A stretch of DNA of 64,000 bases from Medicago truncatula (lineage: Eukaryota > Streptophyta > Magnoliopsida > Fabales > Fabaceae): contig NC_053044.1 of the NCBI RefSeq assembly GCF_003473485.1, forward strand, positions 25,107,591 through 25,171,590. Direction: 5' to 3'. Of the stretch, positions 34,285 through 47,178 are shown one piece after another. A program made the translations under genes and the position numbers. A model generated the notes under the pieces. It was not told the DNA's origin. It worked only from the letters and a program-made list of their open reading frames with translations, and made no database searches. Position 1 is the first letter of the stretch; each line of letters begins with the position of its first letter.

Positions 34285-34881
34285 TGATTTTACGAAGAGT
34301 TAAAATTCTATAGATAAGATAAATAATTGCTAAAAATTTCAAGTGCAAAGTAAAAGAACAAATTTGAGAGAAAAAACAAATAAAAACTCCATGAATGTTC
34401 AAAAGGAATAACGAGTGGAAGACTTGTTGGAACTGTTGATGGAAGGTGAAAAGGAAGTCATAGTTGAAGCCTTAATTTTGATTAAAGGAGTTGGAGGAAA
34501 GTTAATTTTTTCTTAGCTTTTGATTAATGTGAAGTTGGAATAATTTTTATAATGACTTAAATTAATTAAAGAGATGTGCACAATATTTAAAAAAATTGAT
34601 AATTGTTTGTTATAATAGAGAGTGTACAAAAAAAAATAAGAATTTTTTGGAGAAAAATATATTAACTAACAGATGTATGTTACAATCTTAAAAAAAAAAA
34701 ATATGTTTGTTACAAGAAAAATATAAAATATTAAATTTATTGGAAAGATAAAGTGTGTGTCAAAAAATAGGAATATATTGGTGGGTTAAATTGAAGGTAT
34801 AGGAAGAAAATGTGCAAAAATATACTTTACTATTTTAGCATTAATTTTTCTAAAACGACACTTAATGGCAGAGAGAGTAGT
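34285..34881 (-). mobile_element. Stowaway-type TIR element, truncated copy
   Basis: Read in reverse it matches, over most of its length, the element at 52581-53371: shared phrases include AAAACGACACTTAA, AGAGATGTGCACAATATTTA, GATAATTGTTTGTTA and GGAACTGTTGATGGAAGGTG. One end (near 34881) keeps the TIR side; the other end is not complete. Confidence 0.65.
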
Positions 34882-36591
34882 ATATATATTAATATTAGTT
34901 GTGTAAGTTGAGTTACTTGTCAAGTAAGTAACGTAAGTTGAAGCTTAATTGGTACTTTTCTTCTAGTGCATGCTGTTCTCTTTTATTTCAAAGAAGAACT
35001 CAACGTTATATAAACATCATGCTAGTTTTCAAGTCTCTTCATCAATTTCGCATGGCAATCGTATGCATTTGAATTTGATAAATGTTACGAGTCATATATT
35101 GGAAGATATATCGTCTGGAATAAAGTTTATATGTGGGAATAATCGTTACCTTATAAATCAGTTTTGTAAGGTTGAGTTAAGTCCAACCTAAATTCTAAGA
35201 TGCTATGAATCTGTTTCAAGATTTGTTGCACCAATTGCTATCAATTATTCAATCAAAATTTGAGCGTCAACGTTGCAGATCCGGAAACCATGGATATTTC
35301 GGTCACTTTAATTTTATCATATATTTTTGTAGATATTATGCCCCTGTATGCTATTAACTTGGATGATGTGAGTTTGTTCTCAGATTCATCCTTTACATTT
35401 TTAGCGGTGTTGAATGATGTAATATCTCGATTTGGATAAATGAATACTTCCCTTGCACCTCGTCCCCCTCCACCCAAACCAGTGCCCTCCCTAGTTCCTA
35501 TTCTTGACCAAAGAGTTTTTCTCTCTATTTGTTTTTCTCGGATACACACTCATAATCATGCAGGGATCAATTAACATAATAAATTGTTAATGGATGTGAT
35601 TTCCGCAAAGCTGGAGTTGTGATCCTTGTTCTCATCCTCTAACTCGTTTCTTAAAGATTTTTTTCTCTCATCTCAATTCTCACAGGGAAAATTCGTCATT
35701 CATAGTAAATTGATATCTTTAGATTAAAATCATATTGTTCTCTTACCAAAAGCGTTATTTAAGATTGATCGTCGTGTTTTATGTTTTTGTTAACCTTTGA
35801 TTTTCGAGAGAAAGTGACATTAGTAAATTCGGCGGCTAGGTAAGTTAACCTAAACTAAAAAAGAATAAGTCAGTAAATGCACAAGTTAAAAAGTAAAATT
35901 TAAAGCTTTCAAAATTATGAATACACAATTTCCAAAATGTTATTTATACTTTTGGTTATTTAACAATTTGGCATATCCCTTTATTTAATTCTCTTTAGCA
36001 TTTCCCTTTATTAGGGAACAAGTTACCATTTTGCTTTAATTAAGTCAATTTTCTTCCCCTAACAAAAATTAGGAAAATGCTGACAATTGTCCAAGAGGCA
36101 CCAACTAAGGAATCAAATTTATGCTTTGGAAGTTATGCACTTAATGCATCAAAAGTTTTAAAAGTGTCTTTTTTAGCTTAAAATTCTGTCTTTCAATTTC
36201 CTTAACCAGTGCCATTAACGAGTGCCCCAGGGGCACTAATTAGCATGACTCAAAAAGTTAAGTCAATGTTCTTTTTAACTTTCTAAAAAATTCTCATAAT
36301 AACAATTCAGTTTTTAGGGTTTGTCTAACATGTACAATATTGTACTTCCTTCTGTCCTATTTTCAAGAAAAAATTAGGTCAACAAAAATTAATATATCTA
36401 GTTCAAAATTCAGTCCACATGCATCCTCTTTTGTTGACTCAATATATCTATCTATTTATATCTAAATCTATCAAAATCTATATTTTATATATTATTATTA
36501 TCCTTTATTATAGAAGTTAGACTTGCCAAGCTAACATTTAGCCATAATTTTGCCCTAAACACTCCAAATTTTCCCTCCCTTGCTAACATTT
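34882..36591. other. intergenic, dispersed repeat fragments
   Basis: No gene is seen. Around 35130-35200 the phrase ACCTTATAAATCAGTTTTGT then AGGTTGAGTTAAGTCCAACC is the same dispersed repeat found in GDPDL intron 1. Open frames here have no recognisable product. Confidence 0.5.
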
Positions 36592-36705
36592 AATGCGATC
36601 ATGAATGAGAATAAATATAAATAATGAAAAACATGAATGATAATAAATAATGCGATCATGAATGAGAATAAATATAAATAATGACAAACATGAATGATAA
36701 TAAAT
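36592..36705. repeat. 57-bp tandem duplication
   Basis: The unit AATGCGATCATGAATGAGAA ... ATGAATGATAATAAAT occurs twice (36592-36648 and 36649-36705) with one or two differences. Confidence 0.85.
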
Positions 36706-37179
36706 ACAAATAACTACAACAATAATTACAAGAATGTTGACTTCTATCGCTCCCAAGTAACCATTAAACACTCAAGCATTTATCATGACCTTTGATATAC
36801 ATTTATGCAATGGATATGAGATTCAAACTACCCAATCATCATCCTCTATGTACACACATAACTATGATTCAAACTCTTCATTCCACTTTATATATACACG
36901 TGTGTTGACACCATCATTTGTTTGCAGTTTACATACAGTTATAACGAATTCTATCAACGTATCATAAAACCTCCAATGGCTGAACATGATGTTGAAACCA
37001 TGTTGGTGTTGCTTTCCTTGAAAGGTTAGTAATATGTTTATGTTCTTAATAGTCAACAAAATTAATCATTTTCTTAATAATCGTGCACACACACCTTTAA
37101 ACGACTATAATTTAGAGACAGAGGGAGTATATAGAAGGTCGGGGATCAAACCCAACTTAGAGATCACTAAAACACAAAA
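36706..37179. other. intergenic, no gene seen
   Basis: AT-rich sequence between a tandem duplication and a TIR element; no recognisable feature. Confidence 0.4.
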
Positions 37180-37530
37180 AATAAAGGTTAAATTGCATTT
37201 TTGGTCCCTTAACTATTTAATTAGTATCACTTTGGTCCCTAAATTAAAATTTGATTTTTTTTTGTATCTTAACTTTATCTCCTTACACATTTTGATCCTT
37301 TCGTTAGTTTTAATTCAAAAACGTTAAGTTTTTTTTCATTTGTTTCTCCCCTTCTTCATCTTCATATCATCTCTATCAACCTTCAACAACAAAAATCCGA
37401 AAAAAATTCCAGAAAAAAATTTAACGGTTTTGAATTAAAACTAACAAAAATGTATAATAAAAGAAAAATTAAGATATCAAAATAAATCAAATTTTAATTA
37501 AGGGATTAATAAATACCAAAAATATTATTC
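37180..37530. mobile_element. small TIR element upstream of XYLT
   Basis: The left arm (TTTGGTCCCTTAACTATTTA, then TTAAAATTTGATTTT, then GTTTTAATTCAAAAACGTTAA) is mirrored by the right arm (TTAACGGTTTTGAATTAAAAC, AAATCAAATTTTAATTAAGG). The ends are worn and no target duplication could be fixed. It ends about 135 bp before the XYLT start codon, so it may contribute promoter sequence. Confidence 0.55.
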
Positions 37531-37665
37531 AGTCAAAAATAAACTTACAAATGTACTAGCATGGCTTCTTTTTCCACATGTCTTCACTTCACAGTTCACA
37601 AATTACGACTCTGTCACCAAACAGTGTCTAGTCTAGAGAGAGAGTAGGAGAGAGAGAGAGAAGCT

Positions 37666-40600
37666 ATGAACAAGAAGGTTCAGATCCTACTGTTCCTTTT
37701 CATCTTCAACTCCTTCTCTCTCTGTCTTTACTTCATCCACCACCCTTCTTTTCTCAACCCTACACCATCACCAAATTCTCACATCAAAATTTTCACTAAA
37801 GATTCACCTTTTCGACGACCCTTTATAGAGAAACACAAAACCCATATCTTAAAACCATGGCCAATTCTACCTTCTTACTCACCATGGTCACAACCTTCAA
37901 ATTCAACTCCACTTAGGTCATGTGAGGGTTATTTTGGAAATGGGTTCACGCGATTGGTTGAGGTGTTTTCGGGCCGCGCCGGAGGAGGAGGGTGGTTTAG
38001 GTGTTGGTATAGTGAAACATTGAGGAGTTCAATTTGTGAAGGTGGGAGAGTGAGGATGGTGGTGGAGAGGATTGGAATGGCAAAGGGTGGTGAGAGTTTG
38101 GGTGATGTTATTGGAAGAAGTGAAGATGAGGAGTTGCCTTTGTTTGATGATGGTGCTTTTGAGGTTGATGGTGGTTTAGGGTTTAAAGGAGGGAAGATGG
38201 TTGTTGATGAGGGTTTTTTGGATAGATATGTTCCTAGAGGGGAGATTATGAGACATACTATGCGTGATTTGATTGGTAAGATGAGGGTTGTTGGAAAGAA
38301 AGAATTTAGCTGTGATAAGGTAAGGATTTAGGATGATTAATTCTTAATTTTTTGTTTAAAGTTTTTGACTTTGATCAGTTGGGTATTTATTGATTATTAT
38401 GAGTTAAATTCATTGGTTAGTTGTTATGGAATTGTTGTCAAGTTTAGAATTTTGGGTTTTGCTTTTGATGAAACCAAATTTAGGTATTTTCCATTTATCG
38501 TTTTTGTCTTATTTTGGATTTCGGAATTTGCTTGTGATCAGGCGAGGTTTAGGATGATGATTAATTCATAATTGTTTGTTTATTTGTTTAAAGTTTTTGA
38601 ATTTGATCATTTGAGTGTTTATGGTTATTGGTTAGGAGATTAATTTTCATTTACGGTCGGTAGAAAGAGTTGTTTTACACTGTCAATGAATCACAATCAT
38701 CCATATTTGTGACTTTGAAAAGCAGTTATGCTAAGTTAAAGATCTTTACACATGTATGAATTCAATTCACTGGTTAGATATTAGGGCGAATTAAATTGCT
38801 GTCAATTTTAGAATTTTGATTTTGCTTGTGATGAAATTGAATTAGTATATTTGTTATTTATGGTTTTTGTTTTATGATTGAGTTTCGAATCAGTGCTTGG
38901 ATTTGGTTGAAATTTCTTTGAAGTTTAAGAGATGTTGATGGATTTGTCTAATTTTGATAATTCTGAAATGGTTTGCTGTACTAGTTACTTTTATAAATTA
39001 GTTTCTCTTTTAAGAGGTGGGTGGCATGCTTATCTTTCGGTTCGACCTTATATGGCGGCATGGGACATTTTTTGTGAATGAAATTATGAAAGGCAAAGGA
39101 TTTAATGTAACAGTTAGGTATATAATCAGCTAATTAAAAGAAAAACAAAAACAATTTAGAGATTGGAGGGAATGTGAAATTTTCTTAAACAGGTAAATCT
39201 GTGTATAAAGGAATCAAACAAATTAAGAATGCAGCTAGCCAGCTAGGTATGGCCAATATCTGGTTAGAGGCCATAAATGTAGTTACATTCTGTACAAAAT
39301 TACTTCTGGATTCCACTAACTTAATTTCAAGGTTTGGATTAGTCCCCGTAACTTTTTCGAGTTTCTGTTACACTGTCAAATAACACTTATGTGGCCGTTT
39401 GTTGCTTATACGACATCATCATTGATGAAAGAGGACTAAAACTTTAATCAAAGTATAATATGGGGACAAAAAATGCATTTAGCCCTTTATCTTTCTTAAA
39501 AAAAAACTCAAATCTTCATCAATTTAAAGTGTTCTTCCTAGAAATTTAGTTCTAGACAAGAATTGGGATCTCAATCCCTTACGATAAGATTTGTTCCTCT
39601 TCCTAGAAATCCGTATCTAGAAAGAAATTGGCATCTCAATCCCTAGGAATAAGATTAGTTCCTTTTCAAGACCCAAAAATATCCTCTTCAAAACTCAGAA
39701 AACCGGGAAAAAAATATTACACTACCATGTGTTGAATTTTTTTTCTCCCATCGTCTTCCCACATTGATTCCTGTTCTCCTCAAACCCCAAACCTCATCAA
39801 TTGACATCCCCTGAAAAACAAAAGCAGCAAACCATCACTCTCATTTTGAAAAAGCTAGTGAAGAGCGAGAGGAATGAGTTTGCAGAGGAACGAACAAGAG
39901 ATCTACGAAGACTCAATGGGTTAAGAATATTTTGTCTTAAGTTGATTTTTGTGGGATATTTATAAAAATTTGGGGGCCATGGGAAGAAGGTTTTGCTAGC
40001 GGTAAACAGTGTTCTGATATTTGGCTAAGGATTGCAAGTGCTGCCAATGCCATTGTACGATTGAAAATTCTAGTTAGTGTTTCTGTACTTGTATGACTAA
40101 ATTTTTTCATCTTCTAGAGTTAGATTTCTCCTAAACCCAGAAAAGGGAGAATAAAAAACAATTAGGGTTTAATTGCAAGATGGAGAAGCTATGTCATGAC
40201 TCATGTCAGTAACCACATAATCAATCGCATGTGTTATTAGCAAGCACAGTAACAGCCACATAGGATTTTTTTTTTAACTGAAACACAAAAAATGGGTCAA
40301 TGGTGCTATCCTTTTGTAACATAAAGGATTAACTTGGGAAAAAAAATAAAGGAAAAGCCAAGTCTTCAAAAATAAATAAACGAAATAGTAAGAATCCATG
40401 TAACTGGCCATGCACTCCGTGTATTCTGCCAAAAAGGAGAGTTATTGTGTCTTCATTCTTTAAAATATTGACAAGTTTTATTTGTGTGTTGACACGAGGT
40501 TTTCTATTTGCAGTGGATTGAGGAACCAACACTTCTGGTGACACGCTTTGAATATGCTAATCTATTTCACACTGTTACAGACTGGTACAGTGCATATGTT

Positions 40601-43255
40601 TCTTCTAGAGTTACTGGCTTGCCTAATCGACCTCATTTGATCTTTGTAGATGGACACTGTAAGGTATGCATGATATCAGTTTTGTAAATCTGTTTCATTT
40701 TATTTCAACTATCTGATGATGTTAGTTTGCTTACATTCTCATTATGAAATATGAAAATAGAAAGTATGCAGCATCTTTAATGCTGTTGGTTTGCATGTTT
40801 ATTTCCTTTTTAAATGATTTTTTGTTATTAGCTGTCTACTTGGCAACCAAATATATTGAAATCAAAACTCTAAAGTAAGGTTTTGAGATTCTGATTAGGA
40901 AACGATCATAAGATTTGGAGAGTTGGAAAGGTTGTTGACTATGTCTATGTGTGTAATTTTTGACCTCATTATGAAAATTAGTTATTCACGTTGGCAATGT
41001 TGTCAAGATTGAGATGCTACCTAAGATAGGAGAGGGGGTAGCAAGATCATTAAATGTAGAATCATAACAAGGATCATAAGATTGTACCAAAAAGAAAATC
41101 TATGCATGCAAAACATGAAGAAAAAAAAATGGCATCATTGAAGCAAACTTAAAACTGAAATTTCATAACCATAAGTTGCATAACATCCAAATAAGTCATA
41201 ATAATAATTAGTCACATTAGTCAAATGACTTAGATAATAACATAAAGTTAAAGTTCAAACATAACACAACCACTAGCCCCTGTCTCACTACATCTACTAC
41301 TACTTCCCTCAGCTTTGGCCCACCACCAGAAGCCATGGCCACGTGCACGAAAAGAGAACAAGAAAGAGACAGGGTCGCAGGCAACAAAGCAGAGAGAAGC
41401 GAGAGTGAGAGATTGGAGAACAGGGTGGTTCGTAAATCGCTAGATATAGAGAGACACGGCTGAGAGCTTCACGTAAGAAATAGGGTTTTTTAGGGTTAAA
41501 ATTGTGGGTAGAGTGATTTAAATGAACCGGGTCATGAACTCGACCTGAATACTCGCAGCAGCAGAATCGTGTGAGATCGCACTATATTGAATACTCATTA
41601 TATCTGCGATTTTTGGCTAGGGAATGAAGACCCTCAAAATTATGCTACATTTTGGCTAGTGAGGTGAAGACCCTCGAAATTATGTTTCCATTTGTAAGAG
41701 ACTGAGGCCTTTTGGCTTGGGAGGTGAAGACCCTCAAAATTATGCTACATTTTAGTAATTAAAGTTTATCCTTATTTTTTTCTCTAATAATGATACCACT
41801 GGTCAAATTCTGCCATCAAATGTGGCAGATAAGAATAAGAATGATGATATATATTCATTGTGCGTATAGGTGATCAAAATAATTTTAATCAACACATCTT
41901 CTTTCTTGGTTGGTTTCCAAGGGTCAACTGCAAATTTGATAGGCACTTGTAGTTAAAATTGTGGAAAATGTCAAACACGTGTTATTCTTCTGTGATCAAT
42001 GTCATGTGTCTGTAGTTTAATAAGTTTTCATAATTTTCTTCCATTGGAGCATGTTGAGTTAGAACATGGTTCTCATTATGTGGCTTCTTTCTTCTTCACT
42101 GCTAAATGGAAGTTTGTTTTGTTAGGGTATTATTTTTCATTTAGGGTCTCCCTAATATGGACCTCAAAAAACGGGATCTGCAGTAGGACCCCCATCATTT
42201 TTAGTAAACTACCGCACCTTTTTCCATTTATTTTTTTGACAATTCCCACCATTTTACTAAAAATGGTGAGGGTCCACCTTTGGACCCCTTTTCTTATGTC
42301 CACATTAGGGGTAATAATTTACTGACATTCTTCACTTGTAAGATTCATTTGTGATTAATCTGTAGTTGTGGTTTTGGTTAAATCTGTAAGTTAACAATCA
42401 TGTTGCTTAAGTATTACTGGTTTCTTCCTTCAAACATTATATAAACATAAATGTACTATCCCTTTCTTAGTTTGATTTTCCTTGGCAGACTTCTTTGATA
42501 ATTTATTAGTTTCTTCCAATATTTTTCAGGCTCCACTTGAAGAGACATGGAAAGCGCTATTCTCAAGCGTCAGATATGCTAAAAACTTCACCGGAACAGT
42601 ATGTTTTCGTCATGCTATTCTCTCACCTTTGGGATATGAGACTGCTCTCTTTAAAGGGCTAACGGAAGATATATTTTGCGACGGAGCTTCTGCACAAGAA
42701 TTGTGGCGAAAACCAGATAACGAAAAAACTGCACGTATTTCTGAGTTTGGAGAAATGATTAGAGCATCATTTGGACTACCTTTAAACTTAAACCATGTCG
42801 GAAAACCCATCTCTGGAGGACATAATGTCCTGTTTGTTCGTCGTGAAGATTATTTAGCTCATCCACGTCACGGTGGTAAAGTTGAATCAAGGCTAACTAA
42901 CGAGGCTGAAGTGTTTGAATCCTTGAAAAGTTGGGCAGCTAATTATAAAGGGTGTAAAATCAACCTCGTCAACGGATTGTTCGCACACATGTCTATGAAG
43001 GAACAGGTACGAGCAATTCAAGATGCATCAGTGATCATTGGTGCACATGGTGCTGGTCTTACTCACATAGTATCTGCATTGCCTAAAACTGTGATTCTAG
43101 AGATTATTAGCAGCCAGTTCAGGCGTCCACATTTTGCGTACATTGCGCGATGGAAAGGGTTGGAGTATCATGCAATCAACCTTGATGGGTCGTATGCCAA
43201 TCCTGAAACTGTGATCAATGCGCTGGTCAGCATAATGAAAAGCCTGCGATGTTGA
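37666..43255 (+). CDS. XYLT: N-glycan core beta-1,2-xylosyltransferase (GT61)
   Basis: Three exons close in phase: 37666-38319, 40514-40663, 42530-43255, giving 509 aa. A short cytosolic tail and one membrane segment (LLFLFIFNSFSLCLYFI, about aa 9-25) make a type II Golgi protein. The stem has KPWPILPSYSPW and SCEGYFGNGFT, almost as in Arabidopsis XYLT. The GT61 domain includes LLVTRFEYANLFHTVTDWYS, VSSRVTGLPNRPHLIFVDGH, FRHAILSPLGYETALFKGL, VLFVRREDYLAHPRHGGKV and VIIGAHGAGLTHIVSALP, ending IMKSLRC. The enzyme moves xylose from UDP-xylose to the core mannose of N-glycans in the Golgi. Length fits the family (about 530 aa). A GA-rich 5' leader (37635-37664) precedes the ATG. Introns are 2.2 and 1.9 kb, both filled with repeats. 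Confidence 0.97.
38290..38840 (+). repeat. XYLT: partial tandem duplications across the XYLT exon 1/intron 1 junction
   Basis: The end of exon 1 and start of intron 1 (TGTGATAAGGTAAGGATTTA, then GATGATTAATTC, TTTAAAGTTTTTGACTTTGA) recur at about 38530-38640 (TGTGATCAGGCGAGGTTTAG, then GATGATTAATTC, TTTAAAGTTTTTGAATTTGA). A second internal block (AAATTCATTGGTTAG.. to ..TTTAGAATTTTG) recurs near 38760-38820. The copied junction has GC in place of the donor GT. Confidence 0.6.
41612..41757 (+). repeat. XYLT: three-copy repeat in XYLT intron 2
   Basis: Three copies of TTTTGGCT(A/T)G.GA..TGAAGACCCTC.AAATTATG follow one another with small differences. Near 42130-42310 the intron also holds a GGGTCT/GGACC-ended short inverted structure, possibly a MITE. 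Confidence 0.55.
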
Positions 43256-44152
43256 GAGTTTTGAATTTGTGCTTGAAATTGATGATTTTAGAGCTTGAGT
43301 AGTTGAATGGCGTGCGGTGTTTAACCTTTTTATAACTACAGCCAAATTGGTTTGGTTACTGAGCTAATGGAATTGCTAATAACTTGTTGGCGAAGAAATA
43401 GCACTAAATTTAACTTAACAGTTATATCATGTCCATGTTCAACTGAAGAATGTTGCAGATTTCAGTGAAAAGAGGAAAGAGTTTGAATTGTCTTGTGATT
43501 TATGTAGCATATTGATGAGGAAACTGAGGTGTTGATTGTGTTGATGAGGTAACTGAGGTGCAGATATTTTGTTACCTTCATTTGATCCTTGACCCTATGT
43601 TGTATGCAGATGAGGGGTCCCAACATTTTTGTTTTGTAAATTGATTGATCAACACATAGGACTATGTTGTACAATAGGTGATTCCTTACCTCTATTATTC
43701 TATTGGAATGATTTTGATACAGATATTATGTTATTGAGAATTGAGGTAATACAATAGGTCATTCCTTGAAGACGATGAGATTGGATGAAGATGAAAGAAG
43801 ATGGATAATGATGAAGATGATGATGATGCAATGAAGATGGGTGAGTCGTTTCATGACATGACATGACATATTTTTCAATCTGTTAGTGTGAATCCTTTTG
43901 TGCGAAAAAACTACGAACGTGTTTAATTGTAGTCAAAATTATTTTTTAATAAAAACTAATAATATAGTTGTCCTAGAATGCATGGTTGGTTGGAATTAAA
44001 ATAGTCAATTCACCTGTTCGTCGAATTTCGTTTAAGTTTGGTTCGCACTAATAATCATTATCGGTGATTAGGAGGTCTAATTTGAAACTTTTCAAACATA
44101 ATAGACCTATTTAAAATCTAAAATAAACATAAGAGATCAAACATGAAGTTAA
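43256..44152. other. XYLT 3' flank, no further gene
   Basis: It includes the presumed 3' UTR and a GAT/GAA-rich stretch near 43770-43850. Confidence 0.5.
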
Positions 44153-44558
44153 GGGTGCGTTTGTTTAAGTTATATTCGTAGATTCCTATAAATAAAATGA
44201 TAGAAAAGAAATATATTTGCTTATGTTTGTTACAAGTTTATTGAATTTGATTTTCGGGAATATAAAATTTTCACAAATAAAAGGCTGAGAATAAAGTTCT
44301 TGTGAATATGAGAATAAATTCATATGCAATTACATATTATAATCCCTATTTTTATGGTTTTTGAGAATATTATAATGTTAAGCAATTTTGAACTTAACTA
44401 TGGACAATGCATAATATAGGCAAGGTTTGGGGTTCGAATCCCGACCACCACAAAAAAAAAACTTTTTTCTAAATACCTTATAATAAAATTTCGATCTTTA
44501 TGTTCTGAGGAATCTTACTTCTAAAAATAAATTTGGTAAACTTGAAACAAACATATCC
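44153..44558. mobile_element. PIF/Harbinger-like MITE with nested SINE
   Basis: Ends GGGTGCGTTTGTTTAAGTT and, inverted, AACTTGAAACAAACATATCC; TAA on both sides (44150-44152, 44559-44561). A SINE copy sits inside at about 44390-44461. Confidence 0.7.
44390..44461 (+). mobile_element. tRNA-derived SINE copy, box A region partly deleted
   Basis: GGACAATGCATAATATAGGC, then GGGGTTCGAATCCC (box B) and a poly(A) tail match the SINEs at 32737-32828 and 33511-33595, here on the plus strand. The 5' part (GAACTTAACT) is shortened. No clear target duplication. Confidence 0.65.
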
Positions 44559-44561
44559 TAA

Positions 44562-46394
44562 TTTTAAAAAGAAAAAAATAGTTTATCTTATTTTTGAAAA
44601 ATGGAGACTTCATTAACAAATGAGTCAAACTATATGTAACTCAAGTTCATATCATTTATTTAATGAACTTTTTTCTGATCATTTGGATCATAAACCAAAC
44701 TCAACATGTTAATGGTCGAGTCGAATTTCAAACTATATTAAATTTGACTCGGTTTATTGTAAGTTCTATTTAGATGAATTAAACTTCAGATCATCCACCA
44801 AAGATGTCCTCATAACATCGAGAGTTGAACCAACCTTGCGGTGATCAACCAAAGCTAACTTTATTGGCTTAATCCTTCATTTTTAATTTAGAAATTTCAG
44901 TTTTTTTAAATTTCTGAAATTGTGTCCATAGACGCCATGTCAAGAAAAATTCCAACAATTATTTGGCCTCACTCATTTTTCAGAAGGAACCCATTTTCAT
45001 GTTCTCCCTTTTTTATGAAAGGCGAAGAAGAAAAAAATATATAATGACCAGAAAACAATCCAGTAGTTAAAAAAGTTCATACTCTTCTTTTATTATTAAT
45101 TAATTTATTATATTTTTGTTATTTTTATAGCAGGTGTTCTGTTTTCTGTCTTCTGCCTTTTCATTTTTGTCACACAAAATAGTGAGTGTGATTGTTGTTT
45201 TAGTATTGGAAAGTAAAGTATTGTTTTTGTTCATTATGTAATTTATGATTAAATATGTACTGAAAATATGATTTTCATCTATGAATCTAAGTTTAAAAAA
45301 AGTAGTTTATCTTATTTGTGGAAAATAGAGTTCCTACCATTTGTATTAGTTTCAGCGGAGAAAATAATACTACTTTCTCCTACAAATTTCAAGTTTATTA
45401 AGATTTAGACCACAGCCACAAACCACCATCACCCACCACCAAACCCCACCCACAAACTCTCCTATAACATTCTAAACATCTCTGAAGTACTTGAGTTCAG
45501 TTAAAAAAAGGACATTCTCGAATGACACATTACAATTTTATGTATTTATGAATTCACTTTGCCAAATATTTACAATTTTAAAAACTAGTAATTTTCATTT
45601 TCATTCTATATTTAAACAAAATAAATGTAATATTTTTCATTCAAAATTTTGTTTAATTAATGATTGAATTAAATAATTTAATCCAATAAAACCAAGGAAA
45701 AAAAAATCCACAATCATAAAACTAACTTCGATTACGACATCTCGTCCAACAAATTCAATTTATTTTGTAAAACGATCTACAACTTGAGACAATTTTTTTT
45801 TACAAAGCCACAAACAATTTGGGACGGAAGAAATAAGTTCGATGCAATTCAATAAACAAATGTATAATAGCGGAAAAATAATAATAAATAATATATTGTA
45901 TTATAAAGTAATAATTATTTTAAAAAATATAATTATATTTTAAGTTTATATTAAATCTGATATGAGATATATTAGTCAGAATATCACCAGAAATCAACTC
46001 TATTGAACAAAAAAAGGTACTTATGATATTCCATCATCATCATCATAGGCTAAAACACATTTCTGCAATTCAACGGCTACACGCACCTTAATCAGTTCCC
46101 AATTCTTGTTCGTATCTTCTCAATACTCAAAGGTATCTTCCAATTCACAAACCCTTACTTCTTATTATTATCATATTATAATTCAAATTATTGTTTGGGT
46201 TTTATTTTCACCGCACCCTCTTTCATTTCCAAACACATCCCACATGTTTGATAAAATGCCTGTTAGATGACTTGACTTAAGAACATTTTTTATTCTTTTT
46301 ACATTTATAATTACAACATGAGTTTAATGGATATGTAAATTTGTTTTATCATATACTTAAATTCGTTATTCTAGATAAACGATCTAACCGTTCA
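44562..46394. other. intergenic, no gene seen
   Basis: AT-rich, with an A+T-dense stretch at 45840-45990. No recognisable coding or RNA feature. Confidence 0.5.
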
Positions 46395-46502
46395 GTAGCG
46401 GGTCCCAATTGAAGTCAGAGCAGTGCTCTAGATTTGAATTTGAGACCTAGAGAGAATCACACTTCTAGGTCTAAAACCTTCACCACCAGGCCAACGGGTT
46501 AC
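46395..46502 (-). mobile_element. possible tRNA-derived SINE of another family
   Basis: On the minus strand GTTGGCCTGGTGGTGAAGG resembles a box A and GGTCTCAAATTCAAATCT a worn box B, followed by GAGCACTGCTCTGAC. No tail or duplication was found, so this is weak. Confidence 0.4.
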
Positions 46503-46935
46503 CTATAAAGAGAAAACAAAGTTATTTGGTCAACAATTTTGTTTGTGAGACACCATATATTTACCTTGTAGATCGCCTGGTTTAGTTTTTTTATTAGCTC
46601 TTTGGTTGAGTTGAGTCAAATCAATAACTATTAAAGTATGTATTTTTATACGGTGTCAAATACATTGTCAACTTTTAGATATTCAAATATATTTATCTTC
46701 GAACAAATAGTTTTTTGTTCAACTACACGCACTATTTAGGACAAGGTGTTGCAAATAGCCGCTATACGAAACCAATATTTTTTTGCAATCCGTGGTGTTG
46801 ACAACTCTGTTTTTGAGTTTATGAGCATGAACATTCAATTGATACACACACGGTGGACAATGTCAATTACAATCTTGATGAAACTGATGAGGGTTTTCTT
46901 GTACTATTTTATATAACAGACAGGTGGTTGTGGAA

Positions 46936-47178
46936 ATGGTGGGGTGTTTTGCTGCAACACCCAAGAATCTGGCAATGGCCATTGCATGTTCCCTCTCTGG
47001 TGCTGTTCTTTTAGCTGTTGGAGCACACATTTCTTATGTCAATGTTGAACCCCAACGAGCGCGGACCTTGGCTCGCGATAAGTTGGTCTTAGATACGTTA
47101 AGGAAGAAGTATGGTTACATCCCTCCATCAGAGGTCCGGCGTATGGCTCGCAACGACTCCAATAAGGAGCACAATTAA
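46936..47178 (+). CDS. small conserved membrane protein, unknown function (array unit 1)
   Basis: The frame from ATG 46936 gives 80 aa. A single membrane segment (AMAIACSLSGAVLLAVGAHI, about aa 13-32) is followed by a basic soluble part: VNVEPQRARTLARDKLVLD, LRKKYGYIPPSEV and a polar tail NKEHN. The sequence just before (TTTATATAACAGACAG at 46909-46924) looks like a splice acceptor, so a 5' UTR intron is likely. A near-identical gene lies at 58893-59135 with similar flanks. I do not recognise a named family. The conservation against the diverged flanks argues that it is a real gene. Confidence 0.72.
   Translation: MVGCFAATPKNLAMAIACSLSGAVLLAVGAHISYVNVEPQRARTLARDKLVLDTLRKKYGYIPPSEVRRMARNDSNKEHN

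Noticed and set aside
35253-35549. Minus-strand 98-aa Gly/Arg-rich frame
   Set aside because: No recognisable domain, and the Gly-rich part is the complement of a simple CCTCC-rich stretch.
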